Source: Phaeoceros laevis (Eukaryota > Anthocerotophyta > Anthocerotopsida > Notothyladales). From it: a stretch of 31,339 nucleotides of DNA. The stretch is taken from contig JBNGIQ010002827.1 in NCBI GenBank assembly GCA_049999765.1, positions 1 through 31,339 on the forward strand, read 5' to 3'. Each line of letters begins with the position of its first letter. Position 1 is the first letter of the stretch. Below, one piece after another: positions 1 through 10,309 of the stretch. The translations under genes and the position numbers were made by a program. The notes beneath the pieces are model-generated. The model was not told the origin of the DNA, did not search any database, and worked only from the letters and a program-made list of their open reading frames with translations.

Positions 1-196
1 GCTATTCGTCTCCTCTTTTGACACCTGTTCTCCACACCATCACACACAGTCACCACATCAGACATCTTCACGAAATTTTCTACACAACCCCTGCCAGCAA
101 CAAAGCCCGTCAATGACTCATTGCCACTTCGAATTCAGGAAGTGACAGACACTAACGGAGAACTTTGGGGTGCATCATTCCAGGAAAACTATAATG

Positions 197-491
197 TCAA
201 TTGGCTGCTAGCCACTTCGCAAGTCGCTCTTGGATTTGACCTTCATCCAGCATGGCCCATAGATTGAGTCCTGGTACGCCTGCATTAAGGGCAAAGCATG
301 TCAGCCTGCGAGTTCAACTTACTCTTGAGTATGTTACCTGACAGTAACTGGCATGGGTGGTGTAGCAACAACTCGCGCAGCATCTCACCTGGCACTGTAG
401 AAGCTAATCCATCCAAGAAACCGGCCTGCACGCAAAAAGCCAGCGAGATCAGGAACGAATTCGGCTGCGCAGAGAGCCCCAACACTTCCAT
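197..491 (-). CDS. small two-exon protein of unknown family (78 aa)
   Basis: I do not recognise the family. Exon 1 runs 491 to 338 and starts at an ATG in a good context (ACCATGG). It ends at a consensus donor (G|gtaaca). Exon 2 runs 279 to 197, begins after a cag acceptor and ends in TGA. The joined length is 237 nt, so the frame is kept across the 58-bp intron, which is short for this window. The product is 78 aa: a mildly hydrophobic N-terminal half containing an aromatic/Leu-rich stretch near residues 11-20, then an LRELLLHHP segment, then a charged amphipathic C-terminus (DEGQIQERLAKW). There is no clear transmembrane span or metal motif. The case rests on frame-consistent splicing and protein-like composition. 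It could be a 3' fragment of a longer gene or a chance structure. Confidence 0.42.
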
Positions 492-1365
492 GGTTGCAAA
501 CACCCAGCCAGCCTGGCTCCCAGCCCAGCTCAAAAGCGATCATCCCCGCGCCAACGCCCACAGCCGCCTCCTCCCTACCCTTGCTCCGGCGTGTTGCTGC
601 CCGCCGCTTGCTGCTGCCACTCCACGCTACTGCCCACTGCAACCGCTTCACATCGCCGCTTGCGTATTGCTGCCCGCCGCTGCACATAGCCGCTTCACAT
701 CGCCGCTTGCGTGTTGCTGCTGCCACTCCACGCTACTGCCCACAGCAGCCGCTTCACATCGCCGCTTCACTCTGCAGCTTCTTGCTACCGCTCCTCACGG
801 CCGCTGCGCAGCTAAAATCGGAATTGCAACCAGCGAATATGCCATTTTCCCGGGAATCACTAACGTCGAATCGCGAAACGTTTGCTAACGAACCTAAGGC
901 CTCGATGCAAAGTCCCTGCCTTACCAGGCAGGGCCAATAACGTACTCCAGCACGTAAAAGTACTCTCTCTCTCTCCCCACCAATCCACCAATTTAGTTTT
1001 AGTGGAACTTATCATTTAGGATCGTCAATCAAGACACATCGCTGGCTCCTAGACAACGTCGTCATCTCATTTTTTGACAGTCAGGTGGCAACGGCTGATA
1101 ACGTGATGTTGCGGCGCCATGCAGGTAGCCACTTGGCGCCTACTTGTCATGACGCGCTCCGAGCGCAAGGGATGGCGAGGCCGTTCAACTTGGGCTCGGA
1201 TACCCATGCACCATCCAGTTAAATTCTCCACGCACGCCGGGACCTTCAGGCGATGCGCAGCAGCTGTAGCAAGTTGGGATCTAGGAGCCGACTGCCATTC
1301 CAGCTAGATAGAGCCTTTTTGCAGGCTGTTGCAGAAGACAGACGTCACCTGTCCGCTCGGGCAAT
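492..1365. other. intergenic space between divergent genes
   Basis: This stretch separates the minus-strand small gene (start 491) from the plus-strand membrane-protein gene (start 1366), so it should hold both promoters. It contains the GC-rich repeats at 608-768 and a CT-dinucleotide run at about 963-976, a type of pyrimidine tract common near plant core promoters. I see no further convincing gene. Confidence 0.5.
608..768. repeat. imperfect short repeats in GC-rich leader
   Basis: The 19-mer CCGCTTCACATCGCCGCTT occurs at about 643, 690 and 749 (the last copy continues CAC). A block beginning TTGCTGCTGCCACTCCACGC occurs at 608 and again at 714, 106 bp apart. The repeats lie upstream of the small minus-strand gene. 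They keep several frames open, which explains the long Cys/Ala/Leu/Pro-rich ORFs there; I do not regard those as genes. Confidence 0.75.
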
Positions 1366-2614
1366 ATGGTGAAGCTTGCATCTGTACGGGAGAGCCGCAT
1401 GTACGGCCCTCCTGGGGTGAGGGATGTTGCAGAGGACGTGAACGCTTTAGCCTACGTCGTGGCCACCATTTTGTTGCTGGCAGGGAGCATCCTCCTCTAC
1501 CCGGGAAAGAACCACAAGATCGGGTTTATCCTCCTCCTCATCGCCCTGGCCATCATCGTGTTGGTGAACTTGCATGATCTCTACGCGCAGCTGGCCGGGT
1601 TCGATTTCCGGCTTCCTCTGGTGACCTACGACCCGCAGTTGGCTCTTATCGAGGTGGCAGCACCTTTGGTGCAGGCCATTGGAGGAATTGTGTCTTTTAT
1701 CGGCGTCTTCCTTCTTTACAGGGTATGAACTTGCTGCTTACCAGTCTGTTCGTGTTGAAGAATTGCTGTTTTCCGACCTAGAAAGTTCTCGAGTTGGGTC
1801 AAGAATTTTCCTAGCTATAGGGACAAACGAATTGATTTCTCTTGCTTGGGATGGAATGGCTTGTTGGATGTGACAGTCTGCGCAGGGGAAGTACCCCTAC
1901 GACACAAGGAGGACAGTGGAGGAGCATGCCTACAGGTTGCTAATTGCAGGCCCGGCTTTGTGGCTTCTCGGCTCTATCCACAATGCCTTCCAGGTTTATG
2001 AGAAGACAAGTACGCAGGTGCAGGCATGGCAGAAGGCAGTCAGCATCCCTTTTGTGATCGCCAGCACTTTGCTCGTCATCAGCGGTATCTTGAACGTCAT
2101 CTGGTGGCCTAGAACTGCATTGAGGAAAATCACGGTGAGCCTCCTCTTAACCTACAGTTTGGTTTCGCTGTGTTCCGTGGTGACAATCATAAGGAAAAGA
2201 TGGAGAACTTTGTAGTTCAGGCTTGCTGCACGTACTGGTATCCGTCTGTGGTGGCATCAAGAAGGTTTTGCATGTAAGAAGTGGCTTTTTGTAACGTTGA
2301 CAGTTCTCTGTTTGATATCTTTGCAGGTAACATCTGTTTGGTTGGCCACCGTGGCTGCTGCCCTGCTCCTCCTGGCGGCTCTCCTCAATGCGGTCAGGAT
2401 CTTCCAGCTGCAGCAGGTGGATCGTGAAGGTGGCCATCTGGAGAAGTTGAGGGGTGGAGCTCAGGAGCAGCTTGACCAGGAGAGGAGGCATAGAGAGCCT
2501 TTCCTCGGAGCTAAGGGTAAGACTCAGGCCGACATCGAGAGTGAGGCTCGTCCTGGCCTTCATGGCACTGAGGGTCGACACGGTGGCAGCGCTGTTCACA
2601 GCACCTACGCCTAA
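1366..2614 (+). CDS. six-span membrane protein, function unknown (297 aa)
   Basis: There are three exons: 1366-1722, 1886-2134 and 2327-2614. Donors are gtatga and gtgagc, acceptors gcgcag and ttgcag, and all junctions are phase 0. The start ATG has G at +4; a second in-frame Met lies at residue 12. Hydrophobic spans are near residues 27-45, 52-72, 94-118, 134-157, 169-191 and 203-230. Short polar loops separate them, and a hydrophilic, charged C-terminal tail of about 65 residues follows. The segment before the first span is acidic and polar (RDVAEDVNA), and there is no cleavable signal peptide. The layout suggests an integral membrane protein of the endomembrane system or plasma membrane. 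I know of no catalytic motif in it and give no function. The exon structure is well supported by frame and hydrophobicity. Confidence 0.82.
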
Positions 2615-5460
2615 AGATAGTCCAATATCATTTCCAGGTTGATTTTCGTTGGCTCTGAGGATTTGAGAACTCCTCTCTTCGCATCGTCGGTGAAGAAAAG
2701 ACTATTTGAGCTCGTAACTGTATTCTATTGTAAAAAGCATCAGTTGTGCTACCTCGTTGTAATCGGTATGTGTGACTAGCAAATCTGCCAGGTGCAGTGA
2801 AGTACTTCGTTGAATTGCAATATAGACTGCAACAGACGCCCAGTATGCGAACTGTACTGCGTGCCAGTTAAAATTTCCCATCTCCTTTCTACCTGGAAGG
2901 TAGGCAAGCTCTGAGGATTTACCAATTGGAATATATTCTGCAGTATTCAAAGTCACATTGTAACTTTCCATGAGACAATGGTGTGGGAGCAGTTTTCTGT
3001 CAGGTCTATGGTCTTCAAGCAGCGAGCTGGGGCCATTCTGTCAGGAAGTACTTTACTGAAGGTTTTATCCTGATAAGTTGCTATTCTGATTAACGTCCCC
3101 TGAAACTGGGCTTGTGAAGTGTGTAACAGTGTAATTGCTGGATCAACAGGAGTTGATGACGGTGGTCGAGTCTAGTCCTTCTGCTGGATGAACAGGAGTC
3201 GATGACGGTAGTCGAGTCTAGTCCTTCGCTCCACTGGACAGGCATCTTCCAAGATCCAGTGCTGGAATTAGGTTTTGATTTAGGTTAAATGTCTTGAGAT
3301 GTCTCAATTCGCACATTGTGTTGAGCCTTACGTGTTCTGAGCATCTCTACAGAGTTTTTGAGCACAAGGGTGCAAGGCCACCTCACCCTGTTCTTGGAAT
3401 GACCTGCCACTTAGCTAATGCCTTGTGCTCAGGAGGGTTAAGTCTTCTTCGCAGGAGCAAGGTGAGTTGGCCTTGCCACTCTATGCTCATTGGCGGAAAG
3501 AGTAGGAACTGATGATACGTTCGTCATCATCTGAGCTGTGAGTGACGACTTCGCCAGTGGCTTGTGCTGGAATTTGGTACTAGAGCGACAGCTGTGGGCG
3601 ATATGTTGAGAGGCATCTGGCGCAGCAGCTGCCAGCACTGATCAAACAGGCAGGCTTTAAAGGTTAGGGTGGGTCAATCGCAGAGGGTGGCTGATTTGTG
3701 GAATTCCTTGAGGCTAGGCCAGTCCAGTCTGGGTGCACGGGCTGTGCAGATCTCTGTCTACTTGCTCGAGAACTGGAGGGTGCAGACGCTCTTCAGCTTT
3801 GCGGGAATATGCCCTTGGGGGTGGTGTGCTGGAGGAGAGGTCCATGTGACAGGGTAAAGCAATCGGCCAGATCAACAGATAAGTACTACTATCAGCTTTT
3901 AGGATAGTTGCCCTAGCCTATTTCGAAGGCGATGTTTGTCAATCTGCTGCTGTCTGAGCATCAACATAGTGCAATTATTGGGACCTGGGGTGACAGTCAT
4001 GGAGATTTTTCGTTTTAAGTGAGTGATCTGCCAGGGCCAAAATGGTAGCTCTTAATTCATGAGTCGGTCATTCCAAGTCTCTAGCCTTGTGATTTCAAAA
4101 GAACGGAGATGTGAGGACGGCATGCATGGAAGTTTAGCAACCTAGTTTTGCTGGGCTCTGTATGTCCCACTGAACAAAACTGGCACACAAAATGAAGGCT
4201 TGCTGACAGAAGCTCACAATAGGCTTACTCTTGTCCATTTCTATCACATAGCTGGGGTCGTGCACAAGCTGCTTTGGATGCACAGGTCTAATGCATCATT
4301 TGTTGTGGACTGGGGTGTCAACAGCAATGAACTTCCAGGACGAATGTCCGGCCCTGAGTTACATGGTGGGATGCCAGTAGTCGTGAGTTGCTGGGTAGCT
4401 TGGGTGCAAGCTGTAATAGGCATTAGAATCTAGTAGGAGGTTGCAGTCCTGCGTATCGTCTTGGTGAGACAGGTATCACGTTCTGTGGATGGAATCTTTG
4501 CTGTGGGAGGAAGGCCGGGGAGAGTTGTTAAGGTTTCGACTTGGCATATATTGCTCTTATGCACTGCTGAAGCTGAATTTGTGGATGCGGAGTGGACTGT
4601 GCTGCTTTCAGGTTGTAGCCGATAGGTCGAAAGAGCACTGTGGTCTGAGAGTCTGGCATGGATTATGTTTCTCCGGTTGTTCCTTCCACACCCACTTTTA
4701 TGCAATTGCAAAACCGGGTACTTGCGCGGTAGCATTTTCATTAGAAGGCATGTCAATAGACAAGGAAACGTAGTCTAAACAAGTCGACTAGGTGTGCCTG
4801 TCTCGATCAATGGACTTGGTTGACCTAGTCATTCCTTGTCACCCACCATCGCTGATGTGCTAGTTCCCCTTACAATCTACTCGCTTACGCATTGGCTTTC
4901 TGATGCTGATGCTTGCAGATATGGTATGGTTCCAGTTACTGCCGGTTGTCCAGGGATTGGGTGTGCGGTTTGGAGGAAAGGCTGAAAGTCTCGAGAGAAG
5001 GAGGATGAGGAGGCTAGATTTAGGACTTCAACCGGTTACGAGTTTATAATATGACCGGAGTTCATAACGCCATTGCAAAGCATATTTCTTTTTGGAACAT
5101 TCAGTATGGCAGGACTTAGGGCGGTGAAAGACCAGCAGAAGTGAATTGTCTGCCTCAAGCAAAGGTGAGCTAGAATCATAAGATTTGTTACACACTAGGC
5201 TCAGTTTATTGTTCAGGCGTGGATATGGTGACAGGTGGAAATATTTGCAGTGTGGGAACTGGTTTGTAGACTCTGTACCCCTCTCCTTCATCTGCTAAGC
5301 CTTGATGCCCATGCAACACTAAATGCTGGGTTCACCTTCCCTAAACCCATGCCCTAATTTCCACTCTCTTTCTCAAGTAACCGACTTGGATGAATATAGA
5401 ACACGATGTACCCAAAGTAGGAACGAGTAAATTTACTTCAATAACCGAAATATTCGCCGA
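2615..5460. other. long region without a convincing gene
   Basis: This stretch follows the membrane-protein gene and precedes tRNA-Leu. It must include that gene's 3'UTR. ORFs here are short (at most about 110 codons), lie in mutually exclusive frames, and do not join into a conserved-looking protein with splice sites. A good isolated donor (AAG|gtgagt near 3462) leaves a non-coding spliced transcript possible. A 46-bp tandem duplication lies at 3136-3227. Confidence 0.5.
3136..3227. repeat. 46-bp tandem duplication, two copies
   Basis: Unit 1 (3136-3181) and unit 2 (3182-3227) both begin TGCTGGAT and end in a shared GTCGAGTCTAGTCCTT block. They differ by a few substitutions. No coding potential is seen. 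Confidence 0.85.
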
Positions 5461-5541
5461 GTCAGGATGGCCGAGTTGGTCTAAGGCGCCAGTTTCAGGT
5501 ACTGGTCCGAAAGGGCATGGGTTCGAATCCCATTCCTGACA
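5461..5541 (+). tRNA. tRNA-Leu(CAG)
   Basis: The acceptor stem is perfect: GTCAGGA (5461-5467) pairs with TCCTGAC (5534-5540), followed by discriminator A at 5541. The anticodon stem CCAGT/ACTGG encloses the loop TTCAGGT, giving anticodon CAG, which reads CUG. The T arm ATGGG/CCCAT encloses TTCGAAT. A variable region of the long, leucine type lies between them. Internal pol III A and B boxes (TGGCCGAGTTGG and GGTTCGAATCC) are intact. There is no intron and no encoded CCA, as expected for a nuclear gene. Confidence 0.97.
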
Positions 5542-5567
5542 CAGACCGTGTGCTTGATAAGTCGAGC

Positions 5568-5572
5568 TTTTT
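5568..5572 (+). terminator. pol III terminator of tRNA-Leu
   Basis: A run of five T residues lies 27 nt after the discriminator base. It is the first T tract of at least four downstream of the tRNA, which is the usual RNA polymerase III stop. Confidence 0.7.
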
Positions 5573-5673
5573 GTGGATCGACGTGGCGCTTCGTTGTCCG
5601 AATTTGTAGTCGCCTCAGCCTCTATTCATCTGTAGAGGCACTGGATTCTACCACATAGCCTTGGAACCTTGGA

Positions 5674-5829
5674 ATGGAGCCGCTCGGTCACGCCCCGGAG
5701 CCCGAAGAGAGGGAGCTAAAACTGGACGTAGCCATCCTCGTGCGCTACTTCCGCCTGCTGGGCTGGTGCCACTCCGTCTTCGGTGACAGTTTCCTCCACA
5801 AGTTCATGGGAAGAGAGTACCAGCACTGA
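5674..5829 (+). CDS. orphan small ORF, 51 aa, between tRNA-Leu and NTR
   Basis: An ATG-initiated ORF of 51 codons ends in TGA. It has an acidic N-terminus rich in Glu/Pro, followed by a hydrophobic-aromatic stretch (residues about 20-31) and a basic end. GC at third codon positions is high, which is why it stands out from its flanks. No family is recognised. It could be a small protein gene, an upstream ORF if the NTR transcript begins early (its stop is 216 nt before the NTR ATG), a single exon of a decayed gene, or chance. Confidence 0.25.
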   Translation: MEPLGHAPEPEERELKLDVAILVRYFRLLGWCHSVFGDSFLHKFMGREYQH

Positions 5830-6045
5830 CAAGTGGCCGCAACGACACAGTGTAGCATCTCGGTAGATTTCGTATAGCCTGTGGGCGGGAAAGGGTGGCA
5901 CCACCGATGTCATGTTATTTAAGTTGACGCACACCATTTTGAAAGTAACGAGAGCAACAGCACAAGGCAGGCTCTCTTGTGCCTCGTGGAGGGAACGCGC
6001 AATTTAGGGTTAAGATTCATCTCGCATTCTCCATCCTTTGCTTGC

Positions 6046-7298
6046 ATGATTCTGAGGCAAACAGTGCGTTCCGCAAAGCGGTTGTTGAGATCATCAACAG
6101 CTTCTCTGTGCCAAGCCAGGGATCTCTCCACTTCCGGGATGGGGGAGAGACTCAAGACCAAGGTGTGCATCGTCGGATCCGGGCCGGCGGCACACACTGC
6201 TGCAGTTTACACCTCCAGAGCCGAGCTGCAACCGATTTTGTTCGAAGGATTTCTAGCCAATGGGATTGCCGCTGGAGGACAGCTTACTACCACCACGGAT
6301 GTGGAGAATTTCCCCGGATTTCCGGAGGGTATCATGGGAGGGGACCTGTGTGACAAGTTCAGGGCGCAGAGCGAGAGGTTTGGGACACGCATTTTCTCGG
6401 AGACAGTGGAACGCATAGACTTCTCGAAACGGCCATTTCTGGTGGTCACTGATGAGAAGGAAGTGGAGGCCGAAACAGTGATCATAGCCACGGGTGCAGT
6501 GGCCAAACGACTTGATTTCAAAGGGGCTGGTGAGGTGAATGGGTATTGGAACAGAGGAATATCTGCCTGCGCTGTTTGCGACGGTGCTGCTCCGATTTTC
6601 AGGAACAAGCCTCTGGCTGTCATTGGAGGGGGCGATTCCGCCATGGAAGAGGCGACTTTCCTGACCAAGTATGGGTCCCGAATTTACATCATTCATAGAA
6701 GGGATGAATTCCGTGCTAGCAAGATTATGCAGAAACGGGCGTTGGAACACCCTAAAATTCAAGTTATCTGGGACAGTGAAGTAGTAGAGGCCACTCCCAA
6801 TGAGCGAGGCAGCCTTGGGGGACTCCTAGTCCGCAATCTGAAGACAAAGGCAGTCACGCCGTTGGAAGTTTCAGGACTTTTCTTTGCCATTGGGCATGAA
6901 CCCGCATCAAAATTCTTGCAGGGGCAGGTGGCCACGGACGCAGATGGCTACATAGTCACCAAACCTGGGACCACGCAAACAAATATTCCTGGTGTATTTG
7001 CAGCCGGAGATGTGCAAGATAAAAAATGGAGACAAGCTATAACTGCAGCAGGGACAGGTCTGTGATTCTCTGCCTTGGGTAGGCTTGCTCCTGTCCTGGT
7101 GCAGAAGGCTTCCATTGCTAGCCATGACAGGATATTGTTCTTGTCGACTGACTGAATGGATTTGTCATATTTGCTCATGTGTGCAAAAATCCGTATGCTG
7201 ACTAGTTTTGTAACCCTTGCTTGGCAGGTTGCATGGCAGCATTGGAAGCAGAACATTTCCTACAAGAGCATGGATCTCAGGAAGGCAAATCAGATTGA
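6046..7298 (+). CDS. NTR: NADPH-dependent thioredoxin reductase, dual-targeted type (NTRA/NTRB-like)
   Basis: This flavoenzyme reduces thioredoxin with NADPH, in cytosol and mitochondria in plants. Exon 1 is 6046-7057 and exon 2 is 7228-7298 (G|gtctgt donor, ttggcag acceptor), giving 360 aa. Seen in order: FAD-binding GSGPAAHTA near residue 43; [17 protein letters not shown]; redox-active CAVC at residues 175-178; NADPH-binding GGGDSA near 194 and HRRDEFRAS near 217; and C-terminal [12 protein letters not shown] with a QEGKSD end. The first 31 residues are rich in Arg, Ser and Leu with no acidic residue before Asp-26 ([17 protein letters not shown]), like a mitochondrial presequence. A second in-frame ATG at 6139 (residue 32) would give a 329-aa protein starting just before the FAD domain. 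The frame is open upstream of 6046 but holds no other ATG. It lacks the thioredoxin fusion of plastid NTRC. Confidence 0.97.
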
Positions 7299-8034
7299 CT
7301 CCCGGAGTCACAGGCTGGCTCCATGCTCGGCACAACTGGTAACTCTCCAGATGTTCAACATGGTCTTGGGAGCCGGCTTTAAGTGACTACGATCACTTTT
7401 CTGTAGGCAGTCTAAAGAGGCCACTGCAGAATTTATTCAATACACCCCCAGACAATATGGTAATTGAAGTGATGTTATTTTAGGCTGAAGCCAACTTGTT
7501 AAAATCAGTAATTGTCCTATTAACTGAATCCCAGGAGGTCTCCAGGGGCTAGTAGCGATATGAGATCTTGGCTCGCACACGGCATGGAATGGAGGATTAC
7601 CAAGTACGAGATCTTATGTGACAGGTTGCGATTCTACTTTCTGCATGTCTTACGACTTGATACAAATTGCATGCGAGATCAACGTTTGAACTCGTGTAGG
7701 AACCACTACGAGGCAAAAACCGCAAGTCACAACTCAAGGAACGAGCTATGAAGAACCTAAAGAATGCGCCTAACGCTGGTAATTTACAAACCACCATCTG
7801 AACAGCTTCCGTTGTAGTTCCACCATACTAGGGAAGGTTGGACGTCAGGCTTGGGTGCTTCAAATTCAAGCAGGATCTTTCAAAGCAACCTGTCGCCCCC
7901 ATCATCGGCAGAGTGCGGCTGTGGGAATATTTAAGGCTAGAAAGTTAACCTACAAATCTATGTGGTGCTACCGTGTTTCACGTTTAAATAAAATGTATTT
8001 TGCCAAGGGACATTCGTGAACGCCGTTCAATTAA
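7299..8034. other. convergent 3' region of NTR and bHLH
   Basis: This stretch lies between the stop codons of two genes that point at each other and holds both 3'UTRs. A canonical AATAAA at about 7987-7992 (plus sense) is a candidate polyadenylation signal for NTR, although it lies some 690 nt past the stop. No gene is seen. Confidence 0.5.
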
Positions 8035-10046
8035 CTACAATACATGAGTAGCAGCTCCTAAATGCACTTTGTGTATGGCAGCAAAAGTTTGTTGAACTGC
8101 TTCTGCCAACTCGTCAGCATTCAGCCTGCACTCCTTTTTCATCTGGAAATCACGCAAAGCACCTCAAGAGTTAGAAAATCTGTACTCTCAATAATGGAAG
8201 CACGTCACTTGAGCGGAGAAGCCACCAGCTACCTTACCGTCACAGTGAATGAATACAGAACTGTGTGGTCAATGGTGGTGATGTTGGTGTGGGAGATGAT
8301 CAAATGAAGGCCCTCTAAGGCCGCCACTGCCTTAACGAGCTGACCAGGCCTTCTAGCCGACATAATCTTCACCAAAGCTTCTGATCCCATCATTTTGACT
8401 TCCACATCTGCCACCGCCGACTTGGATTCCGCCAACGTTTCCCTGAGAGGTTCCATGAACTTGTCATTAAATAGGGCCTTGGGATCTGGTTGAGCCCTTG
8501 GGTAGACAGGGAAGCCTGCTGGGTGAAGTAGAGACGGTCCAGGGGCAGGCTTTGGGCTCAAATTGTCTGCAAAGAGTCGTCTTCGTTTCTGCGCCTGAAG
8601 ACACTGCAGAAGATGTTCGAGCTCTTTTACAAATTCAATGGCACCTCCAATTATGGACGCTTGGTCTCCCTGCACCAACATCCACAATAGCATGAGGGTG
8701 AAAAGGTCCGGCACTTGACCACTTCACGTACGTCTACAAATGTGAACACACGTGCACGTCCTCCGAACACTTAAAAGGTACACTGTGACAAAGTAAGCAG
8801 TGCGGGACTTCAGCAGGCATACCTTGTGGACGTAAGAACCGGGCATGAGCGATCGTAACACGTTGAGGTGTTCATTCATCTGCTTCCTTCTGTTGCGTTC
8901 CACTGCAATGTGAGTCATACGCTGGCTCTCAACATCTTCGGTGTTCTTCAGGGACTTTGATCGCTTTCTCTTTGGCAACGTTGATCCCCCACTGGTGTTG
9001 CTGGCTGCCGGTGTATGATCTGCTCCCGAGTTGGACTGAGACACACCTGCCGATGTAGGAACAGAACTTCGAGGGCTCAACCCATCGTCCGCAGCCTTGT
9101 CCGAGTGCCCATCTGTGTCTGTTGAAGGCGACCCGTTGGAAATTTCTGTATCCAGTTGTAAACTCAGTTGGTTGTTGTTGGCAATCTCATCATTGACACA
9201 GCTTCCTGGCAAGTCATCTTGACAGAGGTCAAGATAGGCGTTATCATGAGAGAGGGAGGAAGGCAGCAGCCCTCTTGTGGTACTGGGACAGCAGATGATA
9301 GACGACAGCTGCTGGAAGGGGCTCGGCAAGGAACCGGGACAATCTGATGCTTCACGCAAACTAGATGGGAAAGGAGTGGGCAATGCAGCAGCGGAAGAAC
9401 CGTCAAAAGAGTCTTGGACTGAACCAATATCTAGACAGAAAGAAGTCGGGGATCGCACATGTGAAGGCGAGCTTGCTGGGCCTTCACACTGCGTCACTTG
9501 GCCGGACCAGTTGGCACTGCACAGAAAATCGGTCTGCACAGAATGTTGTCCACCGTATCCACCTGCATCCAGCGACTCGTCAGGTGAAACTGAACCGGCG
9601 CTGGCTGGAAGCTTGTCTTGGAAGTCATCAGGTGACACAAATGAGCCAGCCATAGAGGGGCAGGCTTGCTGTCCCAGTACTGGGAGATCCTGCATAGCAT
9701 GGAAGGCACCGTCCTCCATGATGTCCCCGTACTGGAGACTTCTTGACACATGCGCCGTGAAGCTTGAGCTGTTGTTGCTGTTGTTGCTTTGGCAGTCCGG
9801 CAGATGCATAATATCGGAAAATGTGAACCTGTCGTGAAGCGTCGGCGCCGAGGTGTAACTGGTCGGGTTGCCATGGCAGCTGCTGATGCCAGAGAAGTTT
9901 CCCAGCTGAGAACTGAACATGTCGAAGAGCATGGTTCCCATAAGCGAAGGGTCCTGGCCTCCTCCGTCAAGCTGGTGCTCCACCACTCGGGGGAAGCGGT
10001 CTGAAGATCGTCGGGCTAGTAGTTGGTAGTCCATGGATGCCAGCAT
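8035..10046 (-). CDS. group Ia bHLH transcription factor, FAMA/SMF-like
   Basis: Three exons: 10046-8823, 8669-8238 and 8142-8035. Introns of 153 and 95 bp have gtatgc and gtaagg donors and both junctions are phase 0. The protein is 587 aa (583 if the second Met at 10034 is used). Residues 1-370 are a low-complexity Ser/Asn/Pro-rich region with a basic KRKRSK patch. The bHLH spans about 374-440: a DNA-contacting H-x3-E-x3-R basic region (HIAVERNRR), a loop ending GSYVHK, and helix 2 beginning GDQASIIGG. An ACT-like domain occupies about 486-580. In Arabidopsis, group Ia members (SPCH, MUTE, FAMA) drive stomatal lineage steps with ICE/SCRM partners; single homologues act in moss stomata and liverwort seta. 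The retained ACT-like end and the helix-2/QKRRR junction are closest to FAMA. The LxCxE-type motif of FAMA reads LQCLQ here (residues 429-433). Confidence 0.94.
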
Positions 10047-10058
10047 CCCTGATGTGCT

Positions 10059-10309
10059 CTGCTAAGACAAAAACCGCAATCTCATCAGTTGACTGGTAGG
10101 CGGTCCTGAAAGATTTTGCATTCAACCGAACTACATATGCTACAACGATCGGTAGAAGCTTGAACTTGTTTCTACGTCTCCTCCCGAGCATCAAGTGACA
10201 AAACTCATGTAGAAAGAAGAACAATCCACACGTGTTCTAGCTAGTAGTAGAAAAAACTCTGAGTAGCGAACATTTGGAGAGCTAGCAGGCCTACAAGCAA
10301 GCGCCTTAC
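10059..10309 (-). other. probable 5'UTR intron of the bHLH gene
   Basis: On the minus strand a strong donor CAG|gtaagg begins at 10309. A pyrimidine-rich acceptor (ttttgtcttag, or the cag just after it) ends at 10062 or 10059, only 12-15 nt before the first ATG. Removing it joins a GC-rich leader to the coding exon. This is inferred from splice signals only. Confidence 0.55.

Noticed and set aside
298-888. 196-codon plus-strand ORF rich in Cys, Ala, Leu and Pro
   Set aside because: It is opened by repeated GC-rich words, overlaps similar ORFs in two other frames, has no recognisable domain, and lies opposite the better-supported spliced minus-strand gene and its leader.
2147-2599. 150-codon minus-strand ORF
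   Set aside because: Antisense shadow of the third exon and second intron of the membrane-protein gene; the sense frame shows transmembrane segments and clean splice sites.
2702-2971. 89-codon minus-strand ORF with an ATG start
   Set aside because: Its composition is plausible, but there is no domain or splice partner and it sits in the likely 3' region of the plus-strand gene. Chance cannot be excluded.
5977-6045. NTR frame open upstream of 6046
   Set aside because: The upstream extension begins at TTG, not ATG. No other in-frame ATG precedes 6046, so I do not treat it as coding.
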